Shown in pieces: positions 19,234-32,000 of a DNA stretch of 64,000 bases. The notes beneath the pieces are model-generated. The model did not search any database and had not been told where the DNA came from. It was given only the letters and a program-made list of their open reading frames with translations. The position numbers and the translations under genes were made by a program. This stretch comes from Symsagittifera roscoffensis (lineage: Eukaryota; Xenacoelomorpha; Acoela; Convolutidae), in the NCBI RefSeq assembly GCF_963678635.1, contig NC_087069.1, forward strand, positions 27,578,303-27,642,302, read 5' to 3'. Numbering within the stretch: the stretch's first letter is position 1; each line of letters begins with the position of its first letter.

Positions 19234-19920
19234 TCATAAAGTTTTTGATCTTGATTTAAAGTTCATTCTGCATGGGTTCCAAAGGCTAAATTTTAGAGTT
19301 TGTGGATCTTTAAATTGATCTTCGTCATTTGTTGTTAAAATTATCGGTTTATGCGGTTTCTGTTCAAAAATCATTTCAAAGAGTGGTAGTCCAAGTGTTG
19401 TTGTGATTTGAAAATTATATGCTAAAAGTGATAATTTAACGTCCGCTGACCATTCGGTGTAATTTTTATCATATCCATTTATGATTTTTTGTAGGTGTTC
19501 TTGTAATGAACGGTTCATCACTTCAACTAGTCCATTTTTCCATGGCGAATTGGATGTCTCAGGTTTATGTTAGATCTTATAGGGATGACATAGTGTTAGG
19601 ATTTCCTTAAATATAAACTCTGTTCTTTTGTCTCTGACAAGTGTTCCTGGTAATCCAAGTTTTGCTATCTAGTGTTCGTAAAGTTTGATATAAGCATAAA
19701 AAGCGTTGCAGTGAGGTTCATGGTTCAGTGCTATATAGTGTGTAAGTGCAACTACTATTATCATTACAAATGATTTTCCATCTGAGGAGGGTGATAAAGG
19801 ACAATTGGTATGAAATGAGATTCTGCGAGTGAAACAAAAACCTTCTCCTTTGAAATAATTTTTTTTGACTATTTGCTTTTAGTGCGGGAAGGGTTCGTAT
19901 ATTTGACATGTTATACAATC
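19234..19920 (-). pseudogene. Gypsy-like integrase remnant (LTR element 1)
   Basis: Across a few stops and frames the minus strand reads SPSSDGKSF, LVRDKRTEF and then NSPWKNGLVEVMNRSLQEHL and LLAYNFQITTTLGLP. These match the core of Gypsy-type integrases: the second catalytic Asp region, the NGLVE-x-x-N Glu region and the following AYN-x-x-x-x-x-TG segment. The first Asp region is degraded. The longest open piece is 19234-19521. Confidence 0.6.
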
Positions 19921-20248
19921 ATTATTGTGAGTGAAATTGGAATATGTCTTTTCTGATCCTGCATGTAAAGATTGAAATGTGAAATGCAATTGATAATAAG
20001 CTTAGTGAGAGACAGTGTACTGTTGTTTTAAGAGTCTGATTTTCTAAGAGGTAAGTGTTTTCTGTCAGTGTTTTCAGTTTATTGTCATGCCATTAAATTT
20101 TCGCAATTACCGACGTTTATTACATAGTATTTCAATATCGGCTTTTACTGGTTTTTTTTTAAATAATTTTGGTCAAGATTTTGTAGTAATTGAAGTGTCA
20201 TTGTTTCTTTGTTTGGGAGAAAGTTATTTTACCTTTTTTTTGAGAGCG

Positions 20249-20767
20249 TTATATTATCCAAGGGGTTTGTAATTTAAAAATCTTTTTGATTGTTTGTTTT
20301 TGATTCAAATTGGAGGGGTCTGGCAAACTTATGGCTTCTGTTAGCTTTTCCTTTTCTATTATTGGGAATGAGTTATTCCGGTGTAGTTTTTGTTTAGATT
20401 TCTTTTGTTGTGTTTTAATTTTGATCCATGATGAGCATCGTTTTGGTTTAAATGTATTTTTCCCGATCAAATCTACTTCATAGTCGTTGTTTTGGCAATC
20501 AAGATCTAATGGGAATTGTTCTAAGTTGTTTAATTGTTTGGCATCAGAGTCAATTTTTACTGCATTTTAACATTCTATTCGAAGTGAGTTATTGAATAAA
20601 TGTAGGGCTAGAATATCTGTGTTGATATCTTTAGCGTATTTGATAGATGAAGTCAGTACTCTAAAAAACTTATGAATTGGTTCGCATTCAAGATCAACCC
20701 ACATATATAGTTTTTCTTTATTTTGATCTGTGCATATATTGATGTACATGACTGATAGAAAAGTCAA
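20249..20767 (-). pseudogene. Unassigned polyprotein fragments of LTR element 1
   Basis: Two minus-strand open pieces (20249-20470 and 20567-20767) lie between gag and integrase in the right orientation. The upper piece reads KLYMWVDLECEPIHKFFRVL and DILALHLFNNSLRIEC; the lower is Lys/Gln-rich. They may come from the region around protease, but no catalytic motif of protease or reverse transcriptase is visible. Confidence 0.3.
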
Positions 20768-21620
20768 TTACATGTCCTGTTAGTGGTATCAGACGTTGCT
20801 TTGCTGATTTGTATAATGGAAAATTTTTTGGAAAAAGTGGGTTGCTTGTGTTCATATTGGAGTTTGTTTCAATTACATGTGGAGTGTAATTTGTTGTTTC
20901 TTGATTGTTATCTAGTTCTTGAGATTTAGAACAAAAAATTTCATATTGGTAAATTTTCGATTGAATTGTTGTTTCATATTCATGTTCTAGTTTGAGCTTG
21001 TTAATAAGAAATGTGTTTTCTGTGTAACGTTCGTCCTCTGTGCCTTGATAGTGTTTGTGGTTTAACTGTAGTTCTGAAGTTTCTGTATTATCGACCCCTT
21101 GGGGGACTGAAAATTTTCATTTGTAGATTGTACTTGGTTAATTCGTCTTGGATAATTTGGTGTACTGCTTCTGTAGTTTTGACTCTGTGTTTGAATATGG
21201 AGAAATCTTTTGATGTGGTGACTGAGAATAATTTTCGATCTGTTCTGATAGTTGTTGTTTCTATTTCTAGAATTATCATGGAATCTATTATTATAATTAT
21301 TATATGAAATGGTCTATTGTTGGAGTAGTTTTATGGTCTATTATACAATTAATTTCGATAGAGATTATTTGAAGTAGTTTTTAAACGATCTAGCGTAATT
21401 GTTTCTGTAGTGATCATTTTGACTGTTTGAACTACAATATCTATTTTGGAAACAAATTTGTGATTTTTATTGATCTGCTGATCTTCCGCGACATTGTTTT
21501 CGATAGAGGTTTCGTTATCTGTTATTGCTATAGCTATTTGGAATGGTATTCCTGAGCTATAGTTACTTTGAATTTTTTTTTGATTAATTTAGGTTTTTTT
21601 GGTTTTCTGTGTTTTGTGGT

Positions 21621-22270
21621 CTATTTAAATTTGTCTGCATTCAGCGTTGCTAATCCATATCTGTGACAAAAGTTACACCAATTTTTGAATGATTGTTTGC
21701 CTTTGAAGAATAAATTCTTTTGATATAAGTTTAAGACTTGAGTAATTTTTTGTGCTAGTTTAATATCAGAGTCTTGGATGTCTTGCTTATTTACTAATTT
21801 TGGAAAGTCTAAATTGGGTTCTCGGACTGATGATTGATGTGATGCTCTCTCTTTTTTTTTTGCAATTTTGCGTAATTGTTGTGTTAGAATCGTCATTGAG
21901 ATTCGGTTGTTTTCTTGTTTTTATAATTATGTGAATTGAGAGAGTAAGTTTTTTGTACTGGGGTTTCAATTTTACTGCGAGTTATTCTATTGTTTCGTTT
22001 GGAAGTGTCAGATTTCGGTGCATAAAACTAAGAGTTCTGGATTGAATCGTTTCCAGTCAGATTTATTTTTTATAGGTAAAGCTGAAAACCATTTTTGAGC
22101 TGCGCCGTTAGGTGTGATTTGACATAAAACTGTACGTCTATGTATCCATTTTTGATGGAGTGGTGTATTTATTGGTTCTGGACCTTTGTTTAAAATTAAA
22201 TTTGCTGTAACTGCATTTAGATAGTCTTCTACCGAAAGTTGGGGTTCTGTTCCTGTGAAATAATGTGTGG
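21621..22270 (-). pseudogene. Gag remnant of LTR element 1
   Basis: The upper part (about 22260-22020) reads GTEPQLSVEDYLNAVTANLI and then NGAAQKWFSALPIKNKSDWK, a typical capsid-domain pattern. The lower part (21896-21621) reads LTQQLRKIAKKKERASHQSS and ends with FKNWCNFCHRYG, a CCHC zinc knuckle that has lost its later residues. The sequence is interrupted by stops between the two parts. Confidence 0.55.
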
Positions 22271-23616
22271 TTTATTAGTTGTGATAGATGATCCACCCAT
22301 AAGGTCTAGATTAATGGTCATTTGAAGTCATTATGCTGTGTTTGGTATTTGGAAGAAATTTTTAAGTTGACGTTTTGTAATTTCAAGTTGCTGTAAATCT
22401 TTTGGTAATGGAATTTCAATCCGCATTGGATTAGGTTGGTAAACTTGAGTGTTTATATGGTTTTGCTATTGCATATTATTATTATTTGGTTGACCAATAT
22501 TTATCACTGAGGAAGGTATTGTTGTGTTTGTCGTGTTTGTTTATGTAAGTTTCAAAAAAATCTGGTTGATAAAGATTGTCTGGTTGGTCAGTATTGGTTC
22601 AATTAGTTTTTCGTGGATTATTATTGTACTGTTCTCGGTTTTGGTTGAGTCAATTTTCAATTTACATGAGCTACTTGTTTGTAGAAATAATATTTTTTGA
22701 AAAAAAGGGGAATTTTTTGCTAAATTTCGTTTTTTTTTTTCCATTTTTCATCACATTTTTCACTGATTTTGGTATCTGTCGAGTGTAATTACACTCTTAA
22801 GATCAATTTCGCGTTAAATAAAGGGGTTTTGCATTCGGGTTGCTAAAGTTACTGTTTGTGAAAAATCATAGTTGTGACTCGCAAAAATTTTTTGAGTTTT
22901 GTTTGTTAAATTGTCCTGTTTTAGCTATTGGTCTATTTGTTTGTTAACCCATGCGGAAGTATTTTGGAAAATCGGATGGTTTGACTGGTGATTGTAGTGT
23001 TGTTTGGGGGAAGGGAGTATTTTTATATGGTATTTTGAGTGTTGGATGAATTGTGGAAAATTTTTGTTGTGTTGCTGTAGGTAATGTTTCTACCATTTAT
23101 TCGTTTGCAATGTGTGATGGGATTTGAATATTCTGTTGTGCTGTTGTGTCAGATGTAAGAGTTTCTTGACTATTCACAAATTTTGAATTTGAACTTTTAT
23201 TACTTGTCCTATCATTAAATATTGTGTTTCCATTTAAAGGTGTGGTGTCAGTGGTGAGTGGAGTATTTCTTAGGTAATCTTTGGGTAGAGAGACAGTGGC
23301 AACTGGTGCACTTGAAATATCGCTAGGGATTTTGGAAAATAAAATATGAGACCATACATAATCTGTTTGAAATGCTAATATTGTTTCATCGTCTGGAGTT
23401 TGTGGTCGAATGTTTTTTTCTTGCTCTTGAGATATAATCTAAACTGTGTTGAAAACAATCTTTTACGAACTAGGCTAGGATTCATGGTAGGATGGTAGGT
23501 CAGTTTTTACTGTCTGTTTTATTTCATTAATGATGAGTTTTTCACAAATTGAGTCTAAAAATTGCCAGCAACGTTCATTTCTTGTCTTACTACTGCATGT
23601 CGAGATATTTGAGGTT

Positions 23617-23620
<4 letters not shown>

Positions 23621-23682
<62 letters not shown>
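23621..23682. repeat. (TA)31 microsatellite
   Basis: An uninterrupted run of 31 TA units. Open frames of alternating Tyr/Ile across it are artefacts. It lies inside the decayed LTR element 1. Confidence 0.95.
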
Positions 23683-23687
<5 letters not shown>

Positions 23688-25745
23688 TTGTTGGATTCTA
23701 ATATAGAAAAATAACAATAGATGATAGAGAAAATTGAGTTTGCTTTTTGTGAATTTTGATATTGAATACTCTTGATATTATCTATCAAACTTTTGAGAAA
23801 TCTAATTCTATATCTTCTGTTTGTGTTCGGTGTGGTGTTTGATGTGTTTGTGATGGTAAAATTTTGTTTTTCACTATTCCGTAATTTGAAGTGTTATTAC
23901 TGATGCCTGGTAGATACTTGTCGAGTAATTGTCTTCTAATTTGTATTTCAGGAAAATCTCCTCTTGAATGAGCTTTTTTTTTCTGAACAAATTTGGAATT
24001 AAATTATGACAAAGCTGTAGTTGTCCTCTAGCGGGATCACTTTGTGGGTGATTGACAAAAAGAAGAAAAGAACTAAAACCAATACTTTTTTCGTAGTGAA
24101 TCAGTTTTTGTGCTGTTTTACGGTTAATGTGTAACTTTCTTTATGTCCCTTTCTTTATGTCTTTATGGGTTGATTCCAAGTATAGAGATTTACTGCTTTG
24201 CCAAGGTGTGACTTTTTACCTTTTTTAGATGATGGTGTTGTAGATTCTGACTCGGAAAAAAATTTTTGGTCGTTTATTGGCTTTCTTTGTTGTCAATTAA
24301 ATCTCGAAGATTTTTCAATTCTTGGATTGAAGTTGTATCAGAATCCGAAACTGCGTTCCATGTTTTGGAAAAATTTTGTTTTTAATTTGTTTTTGTTTTG
24401 TGATTTTTGCATTTTTTCTTGTTTGTTTTTTCGATCTGATATATCTTTGTTTTTGTTTAGGTGATGCAATTACCAGGTCATATGTTTTGTTTCGATTTAA
24501 ACAATTATGAAGTGCTATTGTTTGTTTGTTTCCTTGTGTATTTCTTCACATGAATGTTAGAGTGATGTTTGCAAAATCCAGGAATTTAGTTTTATATTTC
24601 CTAAACTGTAAATTGTTACAATTTTTGTGAAACTATCCTAGTCATTAGGCATAGATTGTTGAGTGAAGATAGGTTGAAAAGAGATAGTATATCAATTCGT
24701 TAGAATGATTTTGTACTTTTTTAATGGTTAGGTTTTATTTTATGAAAAACTTAGTTAATCTTACTTTGGGTCGTGATGTGTGATCGAGGGTTGGAGAATA
24801 GTAAATCAATCCACAAGATTCAGGTACGAATAGAAAACAAGTAGATCGTTAGAAACTATTTTAGAATTTATTAATTATGATTGTTTGAGCCTTGGTCAAC
24901 CAAGAGGAGGGGCTCAATAGAATGATGAGTAACCGAAGTTTTTCACTGTTTATCTTAATAAGAAGGTTAGTTATTGAAGTCGTTAGAAACTTTTTAATAG
25001 GGCGTGGGGAGAACAAATCTGTTCTGATTGATTCAAGCAGAGCCTTGATGATATAATTTCTCTCTAAATTTAAATTTAGAATGACTTTTAAAATTAAAGA
25101 TCCAGGGATAGCCTTGATGGTCTAGCTTAGAGAAATTTATGGTTGATGCAAAACAAGGCTAGGCCTTGACAATAGTAAAATTCAGTTTTAAGGTTAATGA
25201 AAGAGTTTTAATTTTGAAAGGAGTTGATGTAAAAGAAAGGAATTTAAATGATATCAGTCTTGAAATGGTTATGGTTATATTTTAGATCGAGCAAGGAAAC
25301 TGGATTGTGCGGGGAGAAAATTGTGACTTCTTGAGAAATAGGAAAATTTTTTGTATACTTTATAATAATTTTAATATAACTTTTAACTAGTTTTTTGCAC
25401 TTTTTGATACAATAAATTGATTTTACAAAAAATTCTTTGATTAATGCAGATTTAATAAAATGAACGATACTTGTTTCATTTTATCAATTGTCATTTTGTT
25501 ATATAAGATAGTTTTACATCTTTGAGAGGTATTTTGCTTGGGTATGAACCTTTATGCTCCAAGTTAATTTATTTCATGTTAGTGAATGAAAATCCACTGA
25601 ATTGGAACAATCGTTGCAGTCTGCGTTGTTTTACGATATAGGGGCTTTGTTCGCGTTTTGACCTGGTGTTTGCTGAATCGTTTGAAGCAATGAATTAGTC
25701 TTATTGAGACGTAGAGACACACTTGATAAGACACACGTAGAGACA

Positions 25746-26110
25746 CTCAAAGAGTAATTTCAGATAAGGTACACCGTCTATTCGTCTATCTTCTTTTCGG
25801 TCGGATAGTTTCGTGCAACTTCTTAGTCTAATACCAGTTTTAATCTTACTCTTATATCTCCTAGTCTCAATAGATCTAGTGTATGATGGTATTTGCGAGT
25901 TAGATATCGGGAACTATCTTGAAGGAGAACAACTGTTTTCTTTATTGATATATTTATTTCGTTCTGTTGCTGAAACTATGAATAGTTTTAGCGTTACAAA
26001 TAATTGTAGGTGTTAACTATTGATCATGATTCGTTAGTTAAAAATATTTTATAGAGATAGTTTTATCAATAAAGTAATTGGATATAAATTTTAGTTTGAA
26101 GCTGGTTTCA
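25746..26110 (-). repeat. Long terminal repeat (right copy) of LTR element 1
   Basis: Direct repeat of 16383-16746 in the same orientation, with scattered substitutions and small indels. Because gag and integrase are on the minus strand, this is the 5' LTR. No convincing tRNA primer-binding site was found next to it. Confidence 0.7.
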
Positions 26111-26349
26111 CTATAAACAGTGCCATGAGATTCATTTTGCGAGCGATTAGGTAATAAGAAGAGCAAATTTTTTGCCTCAGTTCAATTTGGAAAGATTCAA
26201 TTTGGCGCTTAAAGTTTAATAGAACAAAACATGTCTCGCATTAACTATCCCAATTTGAATTATAGTCGCTAGGGTAAGTCCAGAATCAAACCGTTTTAAA
26301 TTAATGAATCATGATCACGAGTGAAAAATCTAATCAAATTAAGCTCTAG

Positions 26350-27370
26350 ACAACAACCCGGGTTGACCAAAACTTCTTATCATACAATTTCCATATATGA
26401 GAAACTTCTCGTCATACAATTCCATACGTACAGAAAATTGTATGAAAACTCTATGATAAGCATTTTTCCATTGATGAAAATTGTATGATAGGTGTTTTCC
26501 CATAAACAAAAAACTTTGATTTTATCTTTCTAAATTTAGTTTCTGAAAACTTTTCGGTTGTAGTTGCCACCGAACACAAGTGACAGAGACCTTGGTTACT
26601 CAAAACACCAAAGGTTGGACGGTCTTGTATTTAGAATGCATAGAAAACGACCTGAATCTGACTGTCTTTCACAATTGATATAACAAAAGTAACAAACTTT
26701 TGTTTTTTGGCAAAATTTATTAATGATGATTATATTAAATTTTTGAATTTTCAAATTATCAGACATTGATCAAGGCGTACATTAACACCCCATACAAAAG
26801 AAAAAGGAATTTTCAGCGTTTTTGAAAAAACAAATTAAGTGAAAAGAAAAAATTAAGCCAATTTTATTGTATCCAGGACTACGTTATGCACACAAAATAT
26901 TAAATTTTGCATGCAAAATTTTTTTTTTCAAAAAATGTTTGTTTGCGTACGAAAATCGATTTGCGGTGGAAAAAAAAACAAAAAAATTAGTGGCCTAAAT
27001 TTTCAAAACAACTTGAAAATTTTTTTGTGTCGCCACCAAAAAAATGCGTTCACTTTAGATGGTTTGAAAAAACACTGAGAAAAAATTCGAAAATTGATTG
27101 AATAGAAAACAACGAGCCCAAGCAGAAAAATCCAACGTTTTCCATGGAAGCCAGAACAAAAAACAACCTAAAATTTTGAAGTATCACCGCTATTTTTAAG
27201 TCAAGGTTTACGAGTCAAACGGTTTACTTTTTATCATACGCTTGCCATTTATGAAAATCTTTTCGTCATACTGTTTTGGTTGATTAAATCCATATGTACA
27301 AAAAACTGTTCTACAATAAGAACTTTTTCATAAAAACTGTATGATCAATATTTTTTCTAGAAAAAAAACT
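26350..27370. repeat. Dispersed repeat rich in TCATACAATTTT dyads
   Basis: It begins CAACCCGGGTTGACC and carries several TATCATACAATT and AAAATTGTATGA segments in both orientations, so single strands could fold. The CCCGGGTTGACC head followed by the same CATACA blocks recurs at about 40988 and 41502. No coding sequence. It is probably a non-autonomous element or its fragments; boundaries are approximate. Confidence 0.4.
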
Positions 27371-27530
27371 ACTTTTTGAGACTTTCCAATTTTTTTTAAA
27401 TAATTTTCTCCCGGAAAAGCGACAACCAAGAGTTGTCATTTTATTGAAAAAATATTTTTTGAACTTAATGAATAACTTTTTTTATTTGTTAAAATCTTTT
27501 ATTTTTAGCTTGAGCTTTTTTGAACACCAT

Positions 27531-27873
27531 GGGGGCACTTAGCATAGTGGTAAGGCGTTCACTTTAGAATCGTCAGATCGTGTAATCGATCCCATGCCAT
27601 TGCAATGATAGTGTGTGAGGACGAGCTCTCACTTGACCTCTAGCTTCAGGTCTACCACAACCTGACCAAATTTGGCTGCAAAAGTGGTACCACGTGAAAG
27701 TTCTAGACGCACAAAAACGGCCTTGAGTCGCAAAAAAGAGCTTCGCTCAACAAAATAACACAGTCTGGAATGTGGGGAGATAATAGAAATGGACTATCCT
27801 CGACAGGACTGTTAAGGCCTACTGATAGCTCCTCTGCGATTCGCAGGAACTACAATTATTATTATTATTATTT
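27531..27873 (+). repeat. tRNA-derived SINE
   Basis: The head GGGGGCACTTAGCATAGTGG is followed by AAGGCGTTC, a good polymerase III A box in a tRNA-like setting. A B-box-like GTAATCGATCCC follows about 45 bp later. A tRNA-unrelated body of about 230 bp follows, and the unit ends in a short (ATT)n tail (TTATTATTATTATT). This order of head, body and simple tail is that of a SINE. It is a different family from the one at 15.6 kb. Confidence 0.6.
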
Positions 27874-27879
27874 CAGTTT

Positions 27880-29074
27880 GGATTGACGCAAAAAACCAAC
27901 CTCAACTTTTGTTTCAAATTGTTTAATTTTGATTCAAGGATAAAAACCTAAAGTTTGTTGCAGCATCTAATTGTACCAAAAATCTACTTTTTTAATTGTC
28001 CGTGATCTTTTCTTAGTCAGCCACGGTGGCGACAAATTAAAATGTGATATGTCGTTTGGCGATTGTTGGATGGGCTCCTATACTATTCTAACTTATGTTT
28101 AAAACACAACACTCTTTAGCGTTTGACTACGACCTCTCACAACTCGATCTCAAGAAGCATCGGGTTCCGCAGAACTTAGGAAGCAACGGCATAGAGCATT
28201 AACCTTTGAACATAAACATTGATTCAGTATTTACTATCAGGCACCAAAGTTTGCTTAACAAAGTTGTTAATCGAAAAAACTCTGAAGTCAGCGGAGTTAA
28301 GCAAAACGTGGCGCCAGTGTAGAAGTCCTGGAACTCACCTATCCGTGAAAACTAGGACAGATTTTCAAGACCTGGAAACCCTGACTGACTGTAATTGGAA
28401 AATCTTTTTTCTATCGTTAATTTTTCTTCTTTTTTTTGTTTTCCACACAAAATTAGGTACGACAAAAAATCATAATATTAAGAACTTTTAATAATGATTT
28501 GAAAAAAAATCTTTTAAACTTTTCGAAAAAAAGTCTAACTTTATGCGTGTATATCGAGCAAGAAATCCAGTTGACAGTATTACTTTAGTTCAATTCCAAC
28601 GGTTTTTTGACTAACTTTATTTCTCATTTATTCAGTGCCTAAACTAATTCGTTCAGTCTTTTTAAAAATTCGAACAGCTAAGTCAGCAAAAAACAAATAA
28701 ACTATTTTTGTTCCGACTTTCGATACAAAAGTAACGGAATATTTGTGCTCGGGGTGGGTTTTTTTTCTTCAGACAAATTTCGACTTTTTAACTAGCCATT
28801 TTTAACGGAATATTTTTATATCATTCGAAAGTTTTTGTTGTTCCTGCTACCTTCATTTTCTTTCTTTGCAATAACTCGGCTCCAATTGGGATCCGTGAAA
28901 GATTTTGATTTGCAAAGAAAACAATTTGGTCGACCTAAAGAAAGGTTCTACAAAATTTGAAAACACGTTTTTTTTAGAATTCCCCCTTTCAAAAATTTTA
29001 GATTTACCTCTGGGTTGAGGAAAATATCTACGCGAAAATAACAATAACAAATTAAATATTTACGGGATATGATC
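27880..29074. other. Non-coding stretch downstream of the secreted-protein gene
   Basis: No supported gene. About 28715-28815 shares a roughly 90-bp block (GGTAACGGAATATTT-like, then CAGACAAATTTCGAC, TTTTTAACTAGCC) with 30095-30190, so it belongs to the dispersed repeat family seen there. Confidence 0.35.
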
Positions 29075-32000
29075 AGGTTTAAATTGAAATACTTTATTCG
29101 AACAGAATTACAGAGGAATAATTTTTCGAAGCAAACAACTGTTTTTTAAGCGGCTTTCGATTGTTGCCACAAACCTACCCTGCAAAAAGAAACTTATGTG
29201 TTTCAGCGATAAATAAAATCTTTACAGAATGACTTACGTTCTAAATATTCAATTTTGATGGGATCAAGCATGTCTAAAATCTGATGTAGCCTCCCATTTT
29301 GCACCAACCGACTCGTCAAATCATGCGGATAAATAGCTTTTTTCAATATATTCAGCCCAACCCCTTTTGATACGAATTGATATTGGGCAACGCAATTTTC
29401 TCCGGAGGAGTCGAGCACGACATTGCTGGGATGGATTCTAACTTCGGATCCATTTGCATTTTCTAACCATACCTTAAAAAAGTAGTCAAGCGCTGAGCAC
29501 GTAACTTTGAAACCTTTATGATCATCCAAATATTTCGCGGAAAAAGCTAGAGAAAAATTGAAAAAAAAAATTTTTTTCTCTTCAGCTATTTTCAACTTTT
29601 TGCCGTGTTTTAGAGAGCAGAGAAATTAATAATGAGCTTCAAAACTGGTTATTTAATTTCCTATATAACTACAGAAAATTGTCTTTTTGCATGCTTATTT
29701 TACATGTAATTGCGATGTCATTGAACTGAAGTCAACGAAACATATTTTTGTAGGAAACCTGTGATTCGGCACAATTTTTCAGCCAGCATCTGAGATGGAT
29801 TTATCTCGGAACTGTAAAAGACTCATTTTTTATCACACCGCCCTTTCTTGACGTGCCAAAAAGTCTTAATCGGGCTGTTTTTCCTTTTCCTTCCCCACCT
29901 CTACGAGCGTCAGTTTTATGGTCTAACGAGTGGGTTTACGTGAGATTGATTATGAAGACCAAATATGTTTGTTATGTCCTAGTTAGTCTAAATGTCAATT
30001 TTATTGACAAACGGACAATGCGGACAATCATTTTGATTATAAAAATTGGCAGGTGGGGGGGGAGGAAAAAGAGCCCTTAATTGTTCCTTAATCTTGTACA
30101 AAGGTAACGGAATATTTGCGCTCGGGGTTGGTTTTTTTTTCTTCAGACAAATTTCGACTTTTTAACTAGCCATTTTTGACGAAATTTGTTTTCTTCTATT
30201 CAAAAGGTATTGTTGTCCTGAGCTTAATTTTGAAAAGATATTTCACCTGTGATCATTTTTCCTAAAGTTATGGGGGTTTAAAAATTGCCATTTTGGCCAA
30301 TTTGGGACAATTAACGCGCAATATATTTCGCGCTATTAACGAGTTAGCGAAGATTTATTTCGTCTTTTAGAAATTGTTCCAAACTGGTTGAAGAAATTTG
30401 TTTAGCTTTTTTGATTTGTTTAATGGAGCAAAATCTATCCTTTTGTACTTTACATGGCTATGGGGTGATTATTTTCACGAAAAATCTGAAGTTTTAGAAA
30501 AAAAGATAATCATTTCATTTTATCACATTTAATTTTTTCATTTTATTAATGCCCCATAGCCCTTAAAAGGCGTTCAGAACATTCAGGGCCTCGCCCTGAT
30601 GCGAGCGTTCTTGTTGTTCCGACTTTCGAAAAAAAGGAATATTAATGCTCGGTGTGGTTTTTTTCAGTCACTTTTCACCGATCGAAATAACGATTTTCAA
30701 TAAAATTGTTTCCAAACCCCATTGAAGATATCGGCTTCTTGACTTCAAATATAAAAATATATTCACCTCCAATTATTTTTTGTAAAGTTCTTGGGGTTTA
30801 AAAATTGCCAGTTTAAAGTTCTGGGCTAAATTATTCGCGCTTGGAAGAGCTCATTCATAATGCTGAGAGCGTAACGCGGATTATTCATGTGTGGCGAATT
30901 ATCCCGCACATCAAAATGGTTCCAAATTGGATTGAGGATAGCTAATTGATGACCGTATTAATTTTGTACGACTCTTTGATATTGTAAGAAATTTACACAT
31001 TGATATTGTCCAAAATAAATAGGTTTTCATATTTTTCCCAAAAGCTACTTGATTTGAATTAAGAGACAGCCAGAAAAAACAGGGCTCTGCCCTGATATAC
31101 GAACATTCTTGTTTTTTATTCTGCCGCTCGAAATATTAGTTTTCGGCAAAAAATTTTTTTTAAACCGCATTGAAGGTATATACTTCCTGAGCTCAAATAT
31201 AAAAAGATATCTTACCTCTAATTACTTTTTTGTGAAATTCTGGGGGTTTGAAATTTGCCAAATTGGCCATGTTCTGCACTAAATTCTGTGCGCTTTGGAG
31301 AATTTATTCATAATGTTGAAAGCGTAACGCAAAATATTTATGCGTGGCGAGTTATCCAGCACAACAAAATCGTTCGATTTTGAATTGAGGCTACGTGCTA
31401 GTTGGTCGTATTATTTTCGTACGACTTAAAACTTCACACGTTGATATTATTCAAAATTTATAAATTTTCAATATTTTCCTTTCCCAAAAACTATTCGTTA
31501 TGAATTAAAGGACAGTCTGAACATTCAGGGCTTTGTTCTGAAAATAAAAGTGTGCAAATGTCACTGGTAACTATTCTTACTATCTAAGTTAAAAAGGAAT
31601 AAAATAAAGAGTTAAATTAAAACTGACCGATGACTTAAAAAAGCAATTAGTGACGCAAAGTCCACTGGTTTTTGTAGAGTAGACATTAACTGGTACTTAA
31701 TTAACACAAAGAGGTCAAGGTTAAAACATACTGAAATACTAAATCACAACAATCCCCAGTGCACAAAAATTTTATATCTGCCCACTTCCCTATGTAGCCA
31801 ATATCACGCATATACTCCATTCTCCCCTCACACCACCAGGGCCAAATTTGGAACAAAAAGTATCAACGTTTAGCATCAATGGAATTTACAGAGATAATTC
31901 AATTTACAATGAAGATGTCTATGTTGTAATATTTACAGGCTACCTACAAGATGAAACAGATATCTACAGCGACTGTACAAATGACGAAATGTTATGTACA

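Larger units (their letters stand above)
16383..26110 (-). mobile_element. Decayed Gypsy-like LTR retrotransposon 1
   Basis: Two LTR-like copies about 9.4 kb apart enclose minus-strand remnants of gag (21.6-22.3 kb), a pol segment (20.2-20.8 kb) and integrase (19.2-19.9 kb) in the order expected for Gypsy elements. The strand composition is skewed (T/G on plus, A/C on minus), typical of retroelement sense strands. A reverse transcriptase domain cannot be recognised; only about 330 bp separate the pol fragment from integrase. Many stops and frameshifts make it inactive. The microsatellite at 23.6 kb lies within the 5' part. Confidence 0.65.

Noticed and set aside
23475-23788. Two overlapping frames with long Tyr-Ile repeats
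   Set aside because: They are translations of the (TA)31 microsatellite, not proteins.
26350-27370. CRISPR-like array because of repeated TCATACAATTTT blocks
   Set aside because: Spacing is irregular, both orientations occur and the DNA is eukaryotic; it is a dispersed repeat.
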